From: a bacterium
Lineage (GTDB): Bacteria; UBA8248
Length of the DNA: 64,000 bases
Assembly: GCA_022825065.1 (NCBI GenBank)
Contig: JAJDYR010000037.1
Coordinates: forward strand, 195,805-259,804
Reading direction: 5' to 3'
The notes under the pieces are model-generated. The model saw only the letters and a program-made list of their open reading frames with translations. It was not told where the DNA came from and made no database searches. This document shows, piece by piece, positions 26,244 to 34,312 of the stretch. The position numbers and the translations under genes are program-made. Numbering within the stretch: position 1 is the first letter of the stretch; every line of letters begins with the position of its first letter.

Positions 26244-26951
26244 GTGGTGAGCGATGACGGCCAGATGCCGGATTTACTGAGCGTGGTGATGCCGTGCTAC
26301 AACGAGCTGGACACGATTCGCGAAATCGTCGCCAGAGTGCAGGCCGTGGCGATGAACATCGAGCTCATCATCGTGGACGACGGCAGCACGGACGGCACCC
26401 GGGACATCCTGGCCGAGATCGAACAAAACGGTGCGCGCGTCATCTACCGCGAGAAGAACGAGGGCAAGGGGGCCGCCTTGTGTGACGGCTTCGCGGCGGC
26501 GAATGGGGACGTGATCGTCGTGCAGGATGCGGACCTGGAGTACGACCCCGCCGAATACGTCGACCTTTATGACCCGATACGCCGGGGGGCGGCCGACGTG
26601 GTCTACGGCACGCGCTTCGGCGGAAAACCCCAGCGCGTGCACATGTTCTGGCACAAGGTGGGAAATTGGATGCTGACCACGCTGGCGAATCTGCTTTTCA
26701 ACTGCACGCTCACCGACATGGAAACCTGCTATAAGATGTTCCGCCGCGAGGTGGTGAAGGACATGAAAATCCACGCCAGGGGGTTCGATTTCGAGCCCGA
26801 ATTCACCGCGAAAATCCTGAAGCCCGCGAAATGGCGCATCTACGAGGTGCCGATTTCCTACTACGGCCGTACCTACGCGGAGGGCAAGAAGATAACGTGG
26901 CGGGACGGCTTCATCGCCGTGTGGACCCTGCTGCGCGAGCGGTTTTCCTGA
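26244..26951 (+). CDS. Family 2 glycosyltransferase (dolichyl/undecaprenyl-phosphate sugar transferase type)
   Basis: 235-residue GT2 enzyme. LSVVMPCYNELDTIREIV and IIVDDGSTDGTRDIL are the nucleotide-binding motifs, and VVQDADLEYDPAEY is the DxD metal motif. The acceptor region includes DMETCYKMFRREV and FDFEPEFTAKILK, typical of DPM1/GtrB-like enzymes. No transmembrane segments follow, so it is the short soluble form. Among several candidate GTG starts I chose 26244, which has GGAG at a 6-base spacing. It converges with the dehydrogenase gene 4 bases away. Confidence 0.88.
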   Translation: MVSDDGQMPDLLSVVMPCYNELDTIREIVARVQAVAMNIELIIVDDGSTDGTRDILAEIEQNGARVIYREKNEGKGAALCDGFAAANGDVIVVQDADLEYDPAEYVDLYDPIRRGAADVVYGTRFGGKPQRVHMFWHKVGNWMLTTLANLLFNCTLTDMETCYKMFRREVVKDMKIHARGFDFEPEFTAKILKPAKWRIYEVPISYYGRTYAEGKKITWRDGFIAVWTLLRERFS

Positions 26952-26955
26952 ATCA

Positions 26956-28026
26956 TCACCTCACGCGGGCGCACACCGCCTCGGTGATGGCCTTGGAGCC
27001 GTCGACGGCGCGCCCCTTGTTGTCGAGGCGAATCTCCCCGGCCTCGAGTGCTCCCCAGACGCTGGTTTCTATCTGATTCGCGGCCTCGCTCTCCCCGATG
27101 TGGGCGAGCATGAGAGCGGCGGAGAGAATGAGGCTTAAAGGATTGGCGATTCCCTGCCCGGCGATGTCGGGGGCCGAGCCGTGTACCGCTTCGAAAAAGG
27201 CGAATTTCTCCCCGATGTTCCCCGAAGGACACATGCCGAGGCCGCCGGCCGTGGCGCCGCCCAAGTCGCTCAGCAGGTCTCCCAGCATGTTCTCCATCAC
27301 GAGTACATCGTAATGTTCGGGGCGGATCACCAGGTTATAGGCGCAGGCGTCCGAATACAGGGTTTCCGCCTCGATATCGGGGTAATCGGCGGCGACTTCA
27401 AAGAAAATTTCCCGGAAAAACGCCAGGGAGCGCAGGACGTTGCCCTTGTCCACGCAGGTGACGCGCCGCACGCCGTCTTCGGGCGCGCCGTTTCTCTTGC
27501 GCGCGAGTTCGAAGGCGAATCTTGTTACGCGCTCCGCCCCTTTTCGGGTGATGATCAGGGTGTCGGCCACGGCTTCGGGGCCACCGACCCCCTTGTCGCG
27601 CGAGGCGTAGAGGCCTTCGGTGTTCTCGCGGATGACGACGTAGTCGATGTCGCCGGGCTTATAGTCCGCTAGCGGACTCCGGATGCCCGGGTAGAGCTTA
27701 ACCGGCCGCATGTTGGCGAAGACGTCGAGCCCCGTTCTGAGCACGCCGCCGAGAAGCCCTCCCTCGGTGCCCTCCGGCGTGCGGACGGCCGGGTCCCCCA
27801 CGGGCGATTTGAGGATGCCGTCCGCCTCGCGGCAAGCCTGCATGGTTTCATCGCTGATGCGCTTTCCGTACCTGGCGTAGCGGCCCGCCCCCGCCTCGTG
27901 CTCCTCGAGGTTGAGTTTCAAGGCCCCGTTCACCTCCTGTACGGCTTCGAGCACGGCGATGGTGGATTCCATGAGTTCGGGGCCGATTCCGTCTCCCGAT
28001 ATGGTGATGATTCGATATTCCTTCAT
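26956..28026 (-). CDS. Isocitrate/isopropylmalate dehydrogenase family enzyme
   Basis: 356-residue beta-decarboxylating dehydrogenase. ITISGDGIGPELM starts the fold, FANMRPVKLYPG and VVIRENTEGLYASRDKG mark the substrate loop, VDKGNVLR carries the catalytic Lys, and FEAVHGSAPDIAGQGIANP is the cofactor region. RENTEGLY is the isocitrate/homoisocitrate/tartrate-type form rather than the RENTGGIY form of LeuB, so isopropylmalate is less likely. NAD versus NADP cannot be decided confidently. The gene stands alone and diverges from the GNAT gene. Confidence 0.88.
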   Translation of the reverse strand: MKEYRIITISGDGIGPELMESTIAVLEAVQEVNGALKLNLEEHEAGAGRYARYGKRISDETMQACREADGILKSPVGDPAVRTPEGTEGGLLGGVLRTGLDVFANMRPVKLYPGIRSPLADYKPGDIDYVVIRENTEGLYASRDKGVGGPEAVADTLIITRKGAERVTRFAFELARKRNGAPEDGVRRVTCVDKGNVLRSLAFFREIFFEVAADYPDIEAETLYSDACAYNLVIRPEHYDVLVMENMLGDLLSDLGGATAGGLGMCPSGNIGEKFAFFEAVHGSAPDIAGQGIANPLSLILSAALMLAHIGESEAANQIETSVWGALEAGEIRLDNKGRAVDGSKAITEAVCARVR

Positions 28027-28064
28027 AATCTCTCCTGTGGTGGTGTATTTTAGGCGGCTCGCCT

Positions 28065-28093
28065 CTTCATTCGAGCAGGTGAGCGGGTATAAT
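28065..28093 (+). promoter_or_regulatory. Candidate promoter for the GNAT gene
   Basis: A perfect TATAAT at 28088-28093 lies about 50 bases before the GNAT start in the divergent gap. The -35 position (near 28065) is poor, CTTCAT or TCTTCA. Confidence 0.4.
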
Positions 28094-28143
28094 CACCTCT
28101 CAAGGGGAGCGACGTTTACATCGGAATGGGAGTGTAGCGAAAA

Positions 28144-28911
28144 TTGTTTCGGTTGGAGAACCCTCAGAGCGAATCTTTCCAGAAATTCCTGCGCGAACAG
28201 GGGCTGCTGCGGTTGCGCTTCACCGAAGCCACCGCCGAGGGGGGAGAGTCCCTCGCCATCTGGGTGGACGACCTCACGGCGCCCAAGGTGGCGGTGAGCA
28301 CAGGGCGCGGCTGGCTCGCGCCGCTCGGACGTCCCGAGGCGATTCTCGCAAAACTGGGAGACTTGGAACGCCTCTCCGCGCAGATGGAAGAGAGCGACGG
28401 GTATCTCAAGTTCTCCTCCATTCCATTCGAGGTTCAAAAGGCGCTCGAGAGGCGAAGAAAACTCATCCGGGGCTCGCCCGTGGGCATGTTCATTTTGGAG
28501 AAAAAAGATTTCAGGCCCGTCTTCAGCACCCACCAGATTGAGAGCCTGAAAACCGAAGATGCGAAGACACTGGCCGAGAATTCACCCTACGACCAGGGGG
28601 AAGAATACGCCCTGGCGAGAATCCGCAACACTCCCACCGCGGCGATACGCATCGAGGGCGAACTCGCCTCCTACATTGTCGTTCATGCGAACGGATCAAT
28701 CGGCATGCTGCACACGATGGATCGATTCCGGGGCCAGGGGCTTGCGCGCGTGGTGGTGTCCGCCCTGGTCGAGGCGCAATTCGACAGGGGACGCGAGGTG
28801 TATTGCTATATCGTGGAGGGAAACGAGGCGTCCGAGCGCGTGTTCGAAAGCGTGGGCTTCAGGAGGGTGATGGACGTCTACTGGAGCGCGTTTGAAAGGC
28901 GTGAGGCCTGA
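28144..28911 (+). CDS. GNAT-family N-acetyltransferase
   Basis: 255-residue protein. The N-terminal 125 residues are a poorly conserved domain. The C-terminal part is a GNAT fold with GSIGMLHTMDRFRGQGLARVVVSALV, containing the RGQGLA acetyl-CoA pyrophosphate loop, and EGNEASERVFESVGFRR. This two-part layout resembles glycine N-acyltransferase/FR47-like proteins. The TTG at 28144 is the first start in the frame, with GGGAG 11 bases upstream. The acceptor is unknown. The selenoprotein gene follows 115 bases downstream. Confidence 0.82.
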   Translation: MFRLENPQSESFQKFLREQGLLRLRFTEATAEGGESLAIWVDDLTAPKVAVSTGRGWLAPLGRPEAILAKLGDLERLSAQMEESDGYLKFSSIPFEVQKALERRRKLIRGSPVGMFILEKKDFRPVFSTHQIESLKTEDAKTLAENSPYDQGEEYALARIRNTPTAAIRIEGELASYIVVHANGSIGMLHTMDRFRGQGLARVVVSALVEAQFDRGREVYCYIVEGNEASERVFESVGFRRVMDVYWSAFERREA

Positions 28912-29026
28912 GCCTGACTCACCAAGCGCTCGCGGCGTGAGGCAGTTCTTCTTCGCAGAATCGACAAAACTCCGAAAATGGACTAATTTCGGTATTCGCC
29001 ATTTATTTTACATGGGAGGTTGATAG

Positions 29027-29665
29027 ATGCAGAAAGAAGACTATATCGACAGGCCGCCCGGCCCTCTCGGGGGCTTGTGGAGCATGTGGTACCTGGACCC
29101 GTTCTTGATGGTCAAGCGCGAGTTGAGCGGATTCAGAAAGGTACGCCACAAGGCGTTCGAGGATCAGCTGAAACCCGGTCAGCCCGCGCCTCCGGTGAAA
29201 CTCCAGAGCACGTCTGGAGAAACCGTGGACCTGGCCGATTTTCGCGGGAAGAAGAACGTGGTACTGGAGTTCGGCGCCATCACGTGACCGCCCTTCCGCC
29301 GGCAGGTGCCGGGCATGGACGAACTGCATGAGCGCTACAAGGACAAGGACGTCGAGTTCTTCGTCGTTTATTCCAAGGAACCTCACGCGCAGGAGCGCAA
29401 GTACTTCAAAAAATACACCCAGCACACCACCTTCGAGCACAAGATGGGCTATGCGAAGGAGTTGGTGGCCGAATTCGGCATGAAGATACCCGTTCTGGTG
29501 GACGATGTCGACGAGGCGGTGGTGAACGCCTACGGGCGCATGCCGAACATGGTCTTCGTCATCGACAAGGATGGGAACATCGCCTACAAGGCGAGCTGGA
29601 CGGAGCAGCCCCGCGTCGACCGGGTGATCGATGAACTGCTCGCCGAGCAGGCCGTTTCGGCTTAA
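29027..29665 (+). CDS. Deiodinase-like thioredoxin-fold selenoprotein (TGA = selenocysteine)
   Basis: 212-residue redox protein whose codon 87 (29285-29287) is TGA. The reading frame continues unchanged for another 125 codons to TAA. Around the TGA the protein reads LEFGAIT-U-PPFRRQVPGMDEL, matching the iodothyronine deiodinase active site (FGS-x-T-U-PPF). Further on, FFVVYSKEPHAQE aligns with the deiodinase VYIDEAH region, whose His (H120 here) is catalytic. Residues 1-60 carry no clear signal peptide; the redoxin domain starts near GQPAPPVKLQSTSGETVDLADFRGK. A SECIS-like hairpin follows the TGA. The likely role is a selenol oxidoreductase or reductive dehalogenase-like activity; a thyroid-hormone substrate is not implied. 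The start ATG has GGGAGG upstream, and a terminator follows. Confidence 0.88.
29285..29319 (+). promoter_or_regulatory. Bacterial SECIS-like element
   Basis: Directly after the in-frame TGA there is a hairpin: CCGGC (29299-29303), loop AGGT (29304-29307), GCCGG (29308-29312). It is extended below an internal loop by TCC/GGA (29295-29297 with 29317-29319). Sixteen bases separate the TGA from the apical loop, and a G occupies the second loop position. Both fit the published bacterial SECIS pattern read by SelB. selA, selB, selC and selD are not in the window. Confidence 0.75.
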
Positions 29666-29680
29666 GCGAAGCGGAAGAAA

Positions 29681-29710
29681 AAAGGCGGCTCCTCGGGGCC
29701 GTCTTTTTTT
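29681..29710 (+). terminator. Intrinsic terminator after the selenoprotein gene
   Basis: AAAGGCGGCTC pairs with GGGCCGTCTTT (with G-U pairs) and runs into seven T residues, starting 15 bases after the TAA stop. The convergent MFS gene ends just beyond. Confidence 0.85.
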
Positions 29711-29719
29711 ATGCGCGAA

Positions 29720-30922
29720 TCAGCGGACTCTCGGCAGGAAGAGCGCGAACGCGCACGCGGCGATGAAAAAGCCGGGCAGCGCCCAGAAGGCGTTGGCCAG
29801 GCCGAACCACTCGCCGAGAACCGACATCGGGTAGACCGAAAGGCTCGCGATGAACCACGAGAGGCCGAGCGTGATGGAACTGGCCAGACCCCGGTTGTGG
29901 GGCATGAGTTGCTGGGCGAAGGCCATCGTCACCCCCATCGGGAGGTAGGTGGCGACCCCCAGGAAAGCCAGGAGCACGAAGCCCCACTCGGGCGGCGCAA
30001 TCAAAAAAGCGCAGACGCACAGAGCGCCGAGTCCGATGCCGCCGACGATGAGCTCTTTTTTCCCGAATCGATCTCCCAAAAAACCGCCCGCCAGAACGCC
30101 CAGCGCGCCCGAGGTGAGCATGATGGCGCTGGCCGCCCCGCCGCTCCAGATGCTCATGCCGTGTTCGGCGTAGAGCGAGGGTATGAGGCTGATGAAGTTG
30201 ATGTTCACGACGGCGCGGCAAATCGTGACGCCCGAGAGCATGAGCAGCGGCGTTCCCGCCGTGCGCAGCGCTGTTACGAAATCCCAGATGGAGGCTTTCT
30301 TGTCGCCGATCGTGGGGGGCGATTGAGGTTTCGGCAGCCCGTATTTGACCGCCAGGGCCATAGCCACTGCGACCAAGGTGAACGAACTGAGCCATTTCAT
30401 GTCCCCGAGCGAGACGATGCCGATGGCGATGACGGGCCCAAGGCCGTGGCCCACGCGGCCTCCGGCGATGAAGACGCTCACCACCAGCCCCTTCCGGTTT
30501 TCCGAGAGCGCGCCCGCGCGCGACGCCATGTCCGGATGGCACAGACCGACCATCGAGCCTCCGACGGCGGCCATGACGGTGAGGGCCGTGAAGTTGGGCG
30601 CCCAGCCGATGGAGGTGATGAAGAGCGCGCTGCCCACCATCCCCACGGCGAGCCAGGGGAGAGTGGGCCAGCGGTCCACGAGAATCGCCGTCACGGGTTG
30701 TGAGAGCGCCGCACTCATCGAGACGAACGTGAGGAGCAGGCCGCCCGTTGAGAGGGAGACCTGGAACTGCTCCCGAATCAGGGGCAGGAGCGGCGCGATG
30801 AAATTCACCGTGCCGTCCACCACGAAGTGAGCGGTGAACAGGATGGCGAGCGCGCCCCAGGGGATATCCTGCGCCGGGTCTTGTGCACCCATTCCCGTTT
30901 TGATTTCTTCCGCCCGGCTCAT
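29720..30922 (-). CDS. MFS transporter, second gene of a coupled pair
   Basis: 400-residue major facilitator with about 12 membrane segments. WGALAILFTAHFVVDGTVNFIAPLLPLIREQFQV is the first helix region and LPWLAVGMVG-SALFITSIG follows. GLCHPDMASRAGALSENRKGLVVSVFIAGGRVGHGLGP is the motif-A-adjacent loop region. Its ATG overlaps the TGA of the upstream MFS gene by four bases (ATGA), so translation is coupled. A longer frame extends upstream inside the neighbour but the MSRAEEIKT start is the only sensible one. The design resembles fosmidomycin-resistance/sugar-efflux type MFS proteins; the substrate is unknown. Confidence 0.87.
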   Translation of the reverse strand: MSRAEEIKTGMGAQDPAQDIPWGALAILFTAHFVVDGTVNFIAPLLPLIREQFQVSLSTGGLLLTFVSMSAALSQPVTAILVDRWPTLPWLAVGMVGSALFITSIGWAPNFTALTVMAAVGGSMVGLCHPDMASRAGALSENRKGLVVSVFIAGGRVGHGLGPVIAIGIVSLGDMKWLSSFTLVAVAMALAVKYGLPKPQSPPTIGDKKASIWDFVTALRTAGTPLLMLSGVTICRAVVNINFISLIPSLYAEHGMSIWSGGAASAIMLTSGALGVLAGGFLGDRFGKKELIVGGIGLGALCVCAFLIAPPEWGFVLLAFLGVATYLPMGVTMAFAQQLMPHNRGLASSITLGLSWFIASLSVYPMSVLGEWFGLANAFWALPGFFIAACAFALFLPRVR

Positions 30923-32130
30923 GGCTTGCCCCCTTGCATCTGGGGTTGAAGGGCGCTTTCCCTGTGCAGGAAGATGGCGATGCACCCGCCGATAACGAAC
31001 ATCGAGGCGTAGAAGGTGAACGCCATTTGAAGTCCCATCGCTTCGGCCACGAGGCCGCCGACGAGCGGTGAGAGCGCGCTGGCCGCCTCGTTGAAGCCAT
31101 AGATCATCCCCACCGAACTCGAGCGCACCCGCTCGTCCACGAGTTCCGTACCGACGGCCAGCACCAGGGTGGGCACCGGCGTGAGGATGCAGGCGACGGC
31201 GAAAAGCGCGAGAAGCAGCGTCGTCACGCTGGCGACCCAGGTAAGACAAGCCATCGCGGCGGCGCACATGAAGGTGAGCACGACGATGAGCCTGGTCCTG
31301 CCTGCGTTGTCCGACCACCTGCCGATGATGATGGACGTGGTCGAACCGATGAGGAAATAGGCGCTGAGCAGCCAGCCCACCCCTTTGGTGTCGAAGCCGA
31401 ACTGTTCCGCCAGCAGGAGCGGCAAAAAGGCCATGAACCCGCGAAAGCCCATGATCCGGAACGAGGAGAGGGTGATGAGGAGCATCAGAGACTTGTTGCG
31501 GAACAGCGCGCCGAAAGTGGACCTCGCCGCCTGGCGGAAAGGGAGGCGCTCCCCGAGCTGGTCCTGAAAGCGGAACCAGATGAGCGCCGCCCAGATGACG
31601 CCGGGGATGACGTAGAACTGCGCGGCCATGCGCCAGCTCGCCAGGTAGACGGCGAGCCAGCCCACGATGGCGGGCGAGATGATGTTCCCCATTTCGCCCC
31701 CGCCGTTGAACAGGCCCGTGCAGAAACCGCGCCTGTCGGGCAGTTCGCGCGTGATGAGCGCCACGGCCGGCGGGTGGTAGGCCGCGCTCCCGATGCCGCC
31801 GATGAAGACGAACAGCAGCAGCAGGGAGTAGTTCGCCGCGTAGCCGTAGAGCAGAACGGGCAGCGCCTGCGTGAGCAAAGAGAGCGCCAGCACGGTCCGC
31901 CATCTACGGGTGTAGTCCGATATGAAGGAAAGGGGGAACTGAAAGACGCTGTTCGCCACCGAATAGGTCGTCACGATGAGGCCCGCCTGCACGTAGTTGA
32001 GTTCGAATTCCGCGACGATGAGCGGGAGCACGGGGATGAGAAGCTGCGTGTAGAAGGCGTTGACGGCGTGGCTGCCCGCAATCGCGAAAAGGTTGAATAT
32101 CTTCGATGGGGACATGGATGGTCCATTCAT
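30919..32130 (-). CDS. MFS transporter, first gene of a coupled pair
   Basis: 403-residue major facilitator. FNLFAIAGSHAVNAFYTQLLIPVLPLIVAEFELNYVQAGLI leads, DYTRRWRTVLALSLL is the motif-A loop, and GSAAYHPPAVALITRELPDRRGFCTGLFNGGGEMG lies in the middle. The helix pattern and motifs parallel the downstream partner (both have an H-P-DMA/HPPA segment followed by a G-rich helix), so the pair may be an ancient duplication or heteromeric. The start is 32130 (MNGPSMSPSK) or 32115 (MSPSK); neither has a strong ribosome site. A repeat element lies 150 bases upstream. Confidence 0.86.
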   Translation of the reverse strand: MNGPSMSPSKIFNLFAIAGSHAVNAFYTQLLIPVLPLIVAEFELNYVQAGLIVTTYSVANSVFQFPLSFISDYTRRWRTVLALSLLTQALPVLLYGYAANYSLLLLFVFIGGIGSAAYHPPAVALITRELPDRRGFCTGLFNGGGEMGNIISPAIVGWLAVYLASWRMAAQFYVIPGVIWAALIWFRFQDQLGERLPFRQAARSTFGALFRNKSLMLLITLSSFRIMGFRGFMAFLPLLLAEQFGFDTKGVGWLLSAYFLIGSTTSIIIGRWSDNAGRTRLIVVLTFMCAAAMACLTWVASVTTLLLALFAVACILTPVPTLVLAVGTELVDERVRSSSVGMIYGFNEAASALSPLVGGLVAEAMGLQMAFTFYASMFVIGGCIAIFLHRESALQPQMQGGKP

Positions 32131-32283
32131 GATGGGAACGCAAAAAATGCTTTCATTAGGCTTATAGGTTCTGGGGAAAACGCGCGTCAATGGCGGGCGG
32201 CTCATACTTGCGAAAAGACGAGGGCGATGTGTAGGGTCCTTGATGGAGGACTGTGGGCGGTGCTGTTTGCAGGGGACGCACAA

Positions 32284-32495
32284 GGGGTTGTTGAAAAAAT
32301 CCCCTTTGCCCCGAGCAGTAGTTCCGTTCGCCTCACCCTGAGTAGCGGCGAAGCCGCGTATCGAAGGGCGAAGTTCACTCCTGCCGGAGAAATGTGCCCC
32401 TCATCCTTCGATACGGCGCTTACGCGCCTACTCAGGATGAGGGTGTCAGGGCTTCTGCGAAGCCCGCTGCCGCAACCGGGTTTTTCAACAACCCC
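32284..32495. repeat. MITE-like element with 15-bp terminal inverted repeats
   Basis: This 212-bp non-coding element fills most of the gap between an MFS gene and a methyltransferase. The ends are a perfect 15-bp inverted repeat: GGGGTTGTTGAAAAA at 32284-32298 and its complement at 32481-32495. Inside are two inverted copies of a REP-like palindrome (32329-32369 and 32401-32443). No transposase is present. Related ends occur at 46558, 53651, 57302 and 59291. Confidence 0.75.
32329..32443. repeat. Pair of inverted REP-like sequences
   Basis: CCTGAGTAGCGGCGAAGCCG and the following GTATCGAAGGG (32329-32369) reappear in inverted, partly diverged form at 32401-32443. The same sequence is found again at 40837-40877. 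Similar sequences are scattered in many bacterial genomes as REP/BIME elements. Confidence 0.7.
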
Positions 32496-32627
32496 ACATA
32501 TTCGTGGGCCGACCCCGAGGAGGGGTTCGTCCCACACACCGGACATCCCGTCCTTTTTTATGTTAAGAACAAATTGAATTTCATCGATTTCAACAAAAAA
32601 GGAATGCGAGGATAAAGGAAGGCGAGT

Positions 32628-33419
32628 ATGAGTCAGCCCCCGGGATTCGATGAAAAAGCGGCCCGGCGCGTCGAGACCGTCTACACGACGGCGGACGTGG
32701 CCGCGCAGCGCGACGCTCTCCTGGAGATGGTCGCTCCCCGTCCGGGCGAGCGCGTGCTCGATTTGGGTTCCGGCCCGGGCTTCATGACGCTGGAAGCCGG
32801 GCGCATGGTGGGGGCGGGAGGCGCCGTTTTCGGCGTGGACAAGAGCGCGCCCATGCTCGCCCTCGCCGAGAAGCGCTGCGCGTCGCAGCCGCAGGTGTCG
32901 TTCCGCGAGGCCGATGCGCTGAGCCTCCCTTTCGAGGATGGCGGTTTCGATGCGGCCATCGTCTCTCAGGTGTATGAATACGTCACCGACATGGAAGCCG
33001 CACTGGCGGAGCTTTGCCGCGTTCTGCGGCCCGGCGGACGCGCCCTCATCATGGATACGGATTGGGGTTCGCTCGTGTGGAACGCGCAGGACGCCGAGCG
33101 GGCGAAGCGGATTTTCGCCGCATGGGACGCGCATCTGGCCGACCCTCATCTGCCGAGAAGATTGTCGCCCCTGCTGCAGGGCGCGGGCTTCGAGATCATG
33201 GAGTCAAGGGTTTTGCCTCTTCTCAATACGGAGTACCCTGCGGAGAACTACAGCCACGGCATGGTGAGCGTCATCGTGCCCTTCGTCATCCGCAAGGGCG
33301 GCGTGCCGAAGGAAGAGGCAAAAGCCTGGGCGGAGGATTTAATGGCGCTGGGCGAGCGTGGGGAGTATTTCTTCAGTCTCAACCGCTACGTCTTTCTGGC
33401 GAGAAAATCAGGAGCCTAG
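32628..33419 (+). CDS. Class I SAM-dependent methyltransferase (UbiE/Methyltransf_11 type)
   Basis: 263-residue methyltransferase. VLDLGSGPGFMTLEAGRMVG is motif I, AVFGVDKSAPMLALAEKR binds the ribose, READALSLPFEDGGFDAAIVSQVYEYV follows, and LRPGGRALIMDTDWGSLVW precedes a C-terminal cap. The pattern suits modification of a small molecule or quinone precursor. AAGGAAGG lies upstream of the ATG. The next gene starts two bases after its stop, so the two form an operon. The acceptor is not identifiable. Confidence 0.88.
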   Translation: MSQPPGFDEKAARRVETVYTTADVAAQRDALLEMVAPRPGERVLDLGSGPGFMTLEAGRMVGAGGAVFGVDKSAPMLALAEKRCASQPQVSFREADALSLPFEDGGFDAAIVSQVYEYVTDMEAALAELCRVLRPGGRALIMDTDWGSLVWNAQDAERAKRIFAAWDAHLADPHLPRRLSPLLQGAGFEIMESRVLPLLNTEYPAENYSHGMVSVIVPFVIRKGGVPKEEAKAWAEDLMALGERGEYFFSLNRYVFLARKSGA

Positions 33420-33420
33420 A

Positions 33421-34311
33421 ATGGACAGGTTCATCGACTGCCACAATCACCTGCATGGATTCAGTTTCGACGACTGGGAACTCCAGGGCATGTGCGGGAT
33501 GGCGGGTTCCGTCATCTCCTGCGGGAATCCCCACGTGCACCGCGAAATATGGAAGCGCGCGCCCGGGCCGGAGGATGTGGAGAGGCTTTGGGAGAGCCCT
33601 CTCAGGATGGCCGAAGCGGCCGAGGCCAAACACCACATTCGCGCCATGTGCGCCGTGGGCGTGAGTTCGATGACGCGGGTGGACGGCTGGGAGCGGCTCA
33701 TCGCCGCGCTCCCCGGCTATCTGGAGAACGATCGGGTGGCCGCCCTGGGGGAGGTGGGCCTGGACCCGGGGCAATACTTCGGCTTTTCCTGGGATCTGGA
33801 AGATCAGGCCAGATGCCTCGAAGCGCAGGCGCGCCTCGCGGCGGAGCTTGAAAAGCCCCTGATCCTCCACACGCCCACCTACAAGAACCCGAAGGAATTC
33901 CTGGGCGGCGTGGACACGCAGGGAGAGGTTTCGCCCGAAGAGTTCAGGCTCCATTACCTCAAGATGGACCTGGAAGTCATCGATGCCGCAGGCCTCGACC
34001 ACGCACTTCTCGTGGTCGACCACGTGGACGCGACGATAGTGGATTTCGTTCACGAAGAGACGGGCGCGTGGTGCGCGACGAGCCTCGGCAGCCGGCTTCG
34101 GCCGATTCCCCCCTCCGCCGTCGTGGAGTGGGTGCGGCGTCACGGGGGAGGGCGCATGATGCTCAACTCGGACCTCATTCCCTACACGTCGAACGACCTC
34201 TACTGCATCCCCCGGGCGATTCGCGCCATGCGCCGGGGCGGCATCGCCGAGACGGAGATCGAAAAAGCGGCATTCGGCAACGCGAACGCGCTCTTCGGTT
34301 TCGGCCTCTAG
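33421..34311 (+). CDS. TatD-related metal-dependent hydrolase
   Basis: 296-residue TIM-barrel metallohydrolase. The N-terminal metal motif is FIDCHNHLHGF (D-x-H-x-H type), AALGEVGLDPGQYFGF supplies the bridging Glu, LILHTPTYKN a His, VVDHVDA another His, and MMLNSDLIPY the final Asp. This fits the TatD/amidohydrolase superfamily, but it diverges from nuclease TatD, so the substrate may be a lactone, amide or nucleic acid. It starts one base after the methyltransferase stop, implying co-translation. Confidence 0.83.
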   Translation: MDRFIDCHNHLHGFSFDDWELQGMCGMAGSVISCGNPHVHREIWKRAPGPEDVERLWESPLRMAEAAEAKHHIRAMCAVGVSSMTRVDGWERLIAALPGYLENDRVAALGEVGLDPGQYFGFSWDLEDQARCLEAQARLAAELEKPLILHTPTYKNPKEFLGGVDTQGEVSPEEFRLHYLKMDLEVIDAAGLDHALLVVDHVDATIVDFVHEETGAWCATSLGSRLRPIPPSAVVEWVRRHGGGRMMLNSDLIPYTSNDLYCIPRAIRAMRRGGIAETEIEKAAFGNANALFGFGL

Positions 34312-34312
34312 A

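Noticed and set aside
29285-29306. Reading the 29027-29287 and 29306-29665 frames as two genes or a frameshifted pseudogene
   Set aside because: Both parts are in the same frame, the joint falls exactly on the deiodinase Sec position, the downstream part has no ribosome-binding site and a SECIS-like hairpin follows the TGA. Recoding explains the data better.
32284-32495. Insertion sequence with transposase
   Set aside because: Terminal inverted repeats are present but the interior (182 bases) cannot encode a transposase and consists of REP-like hairpins.
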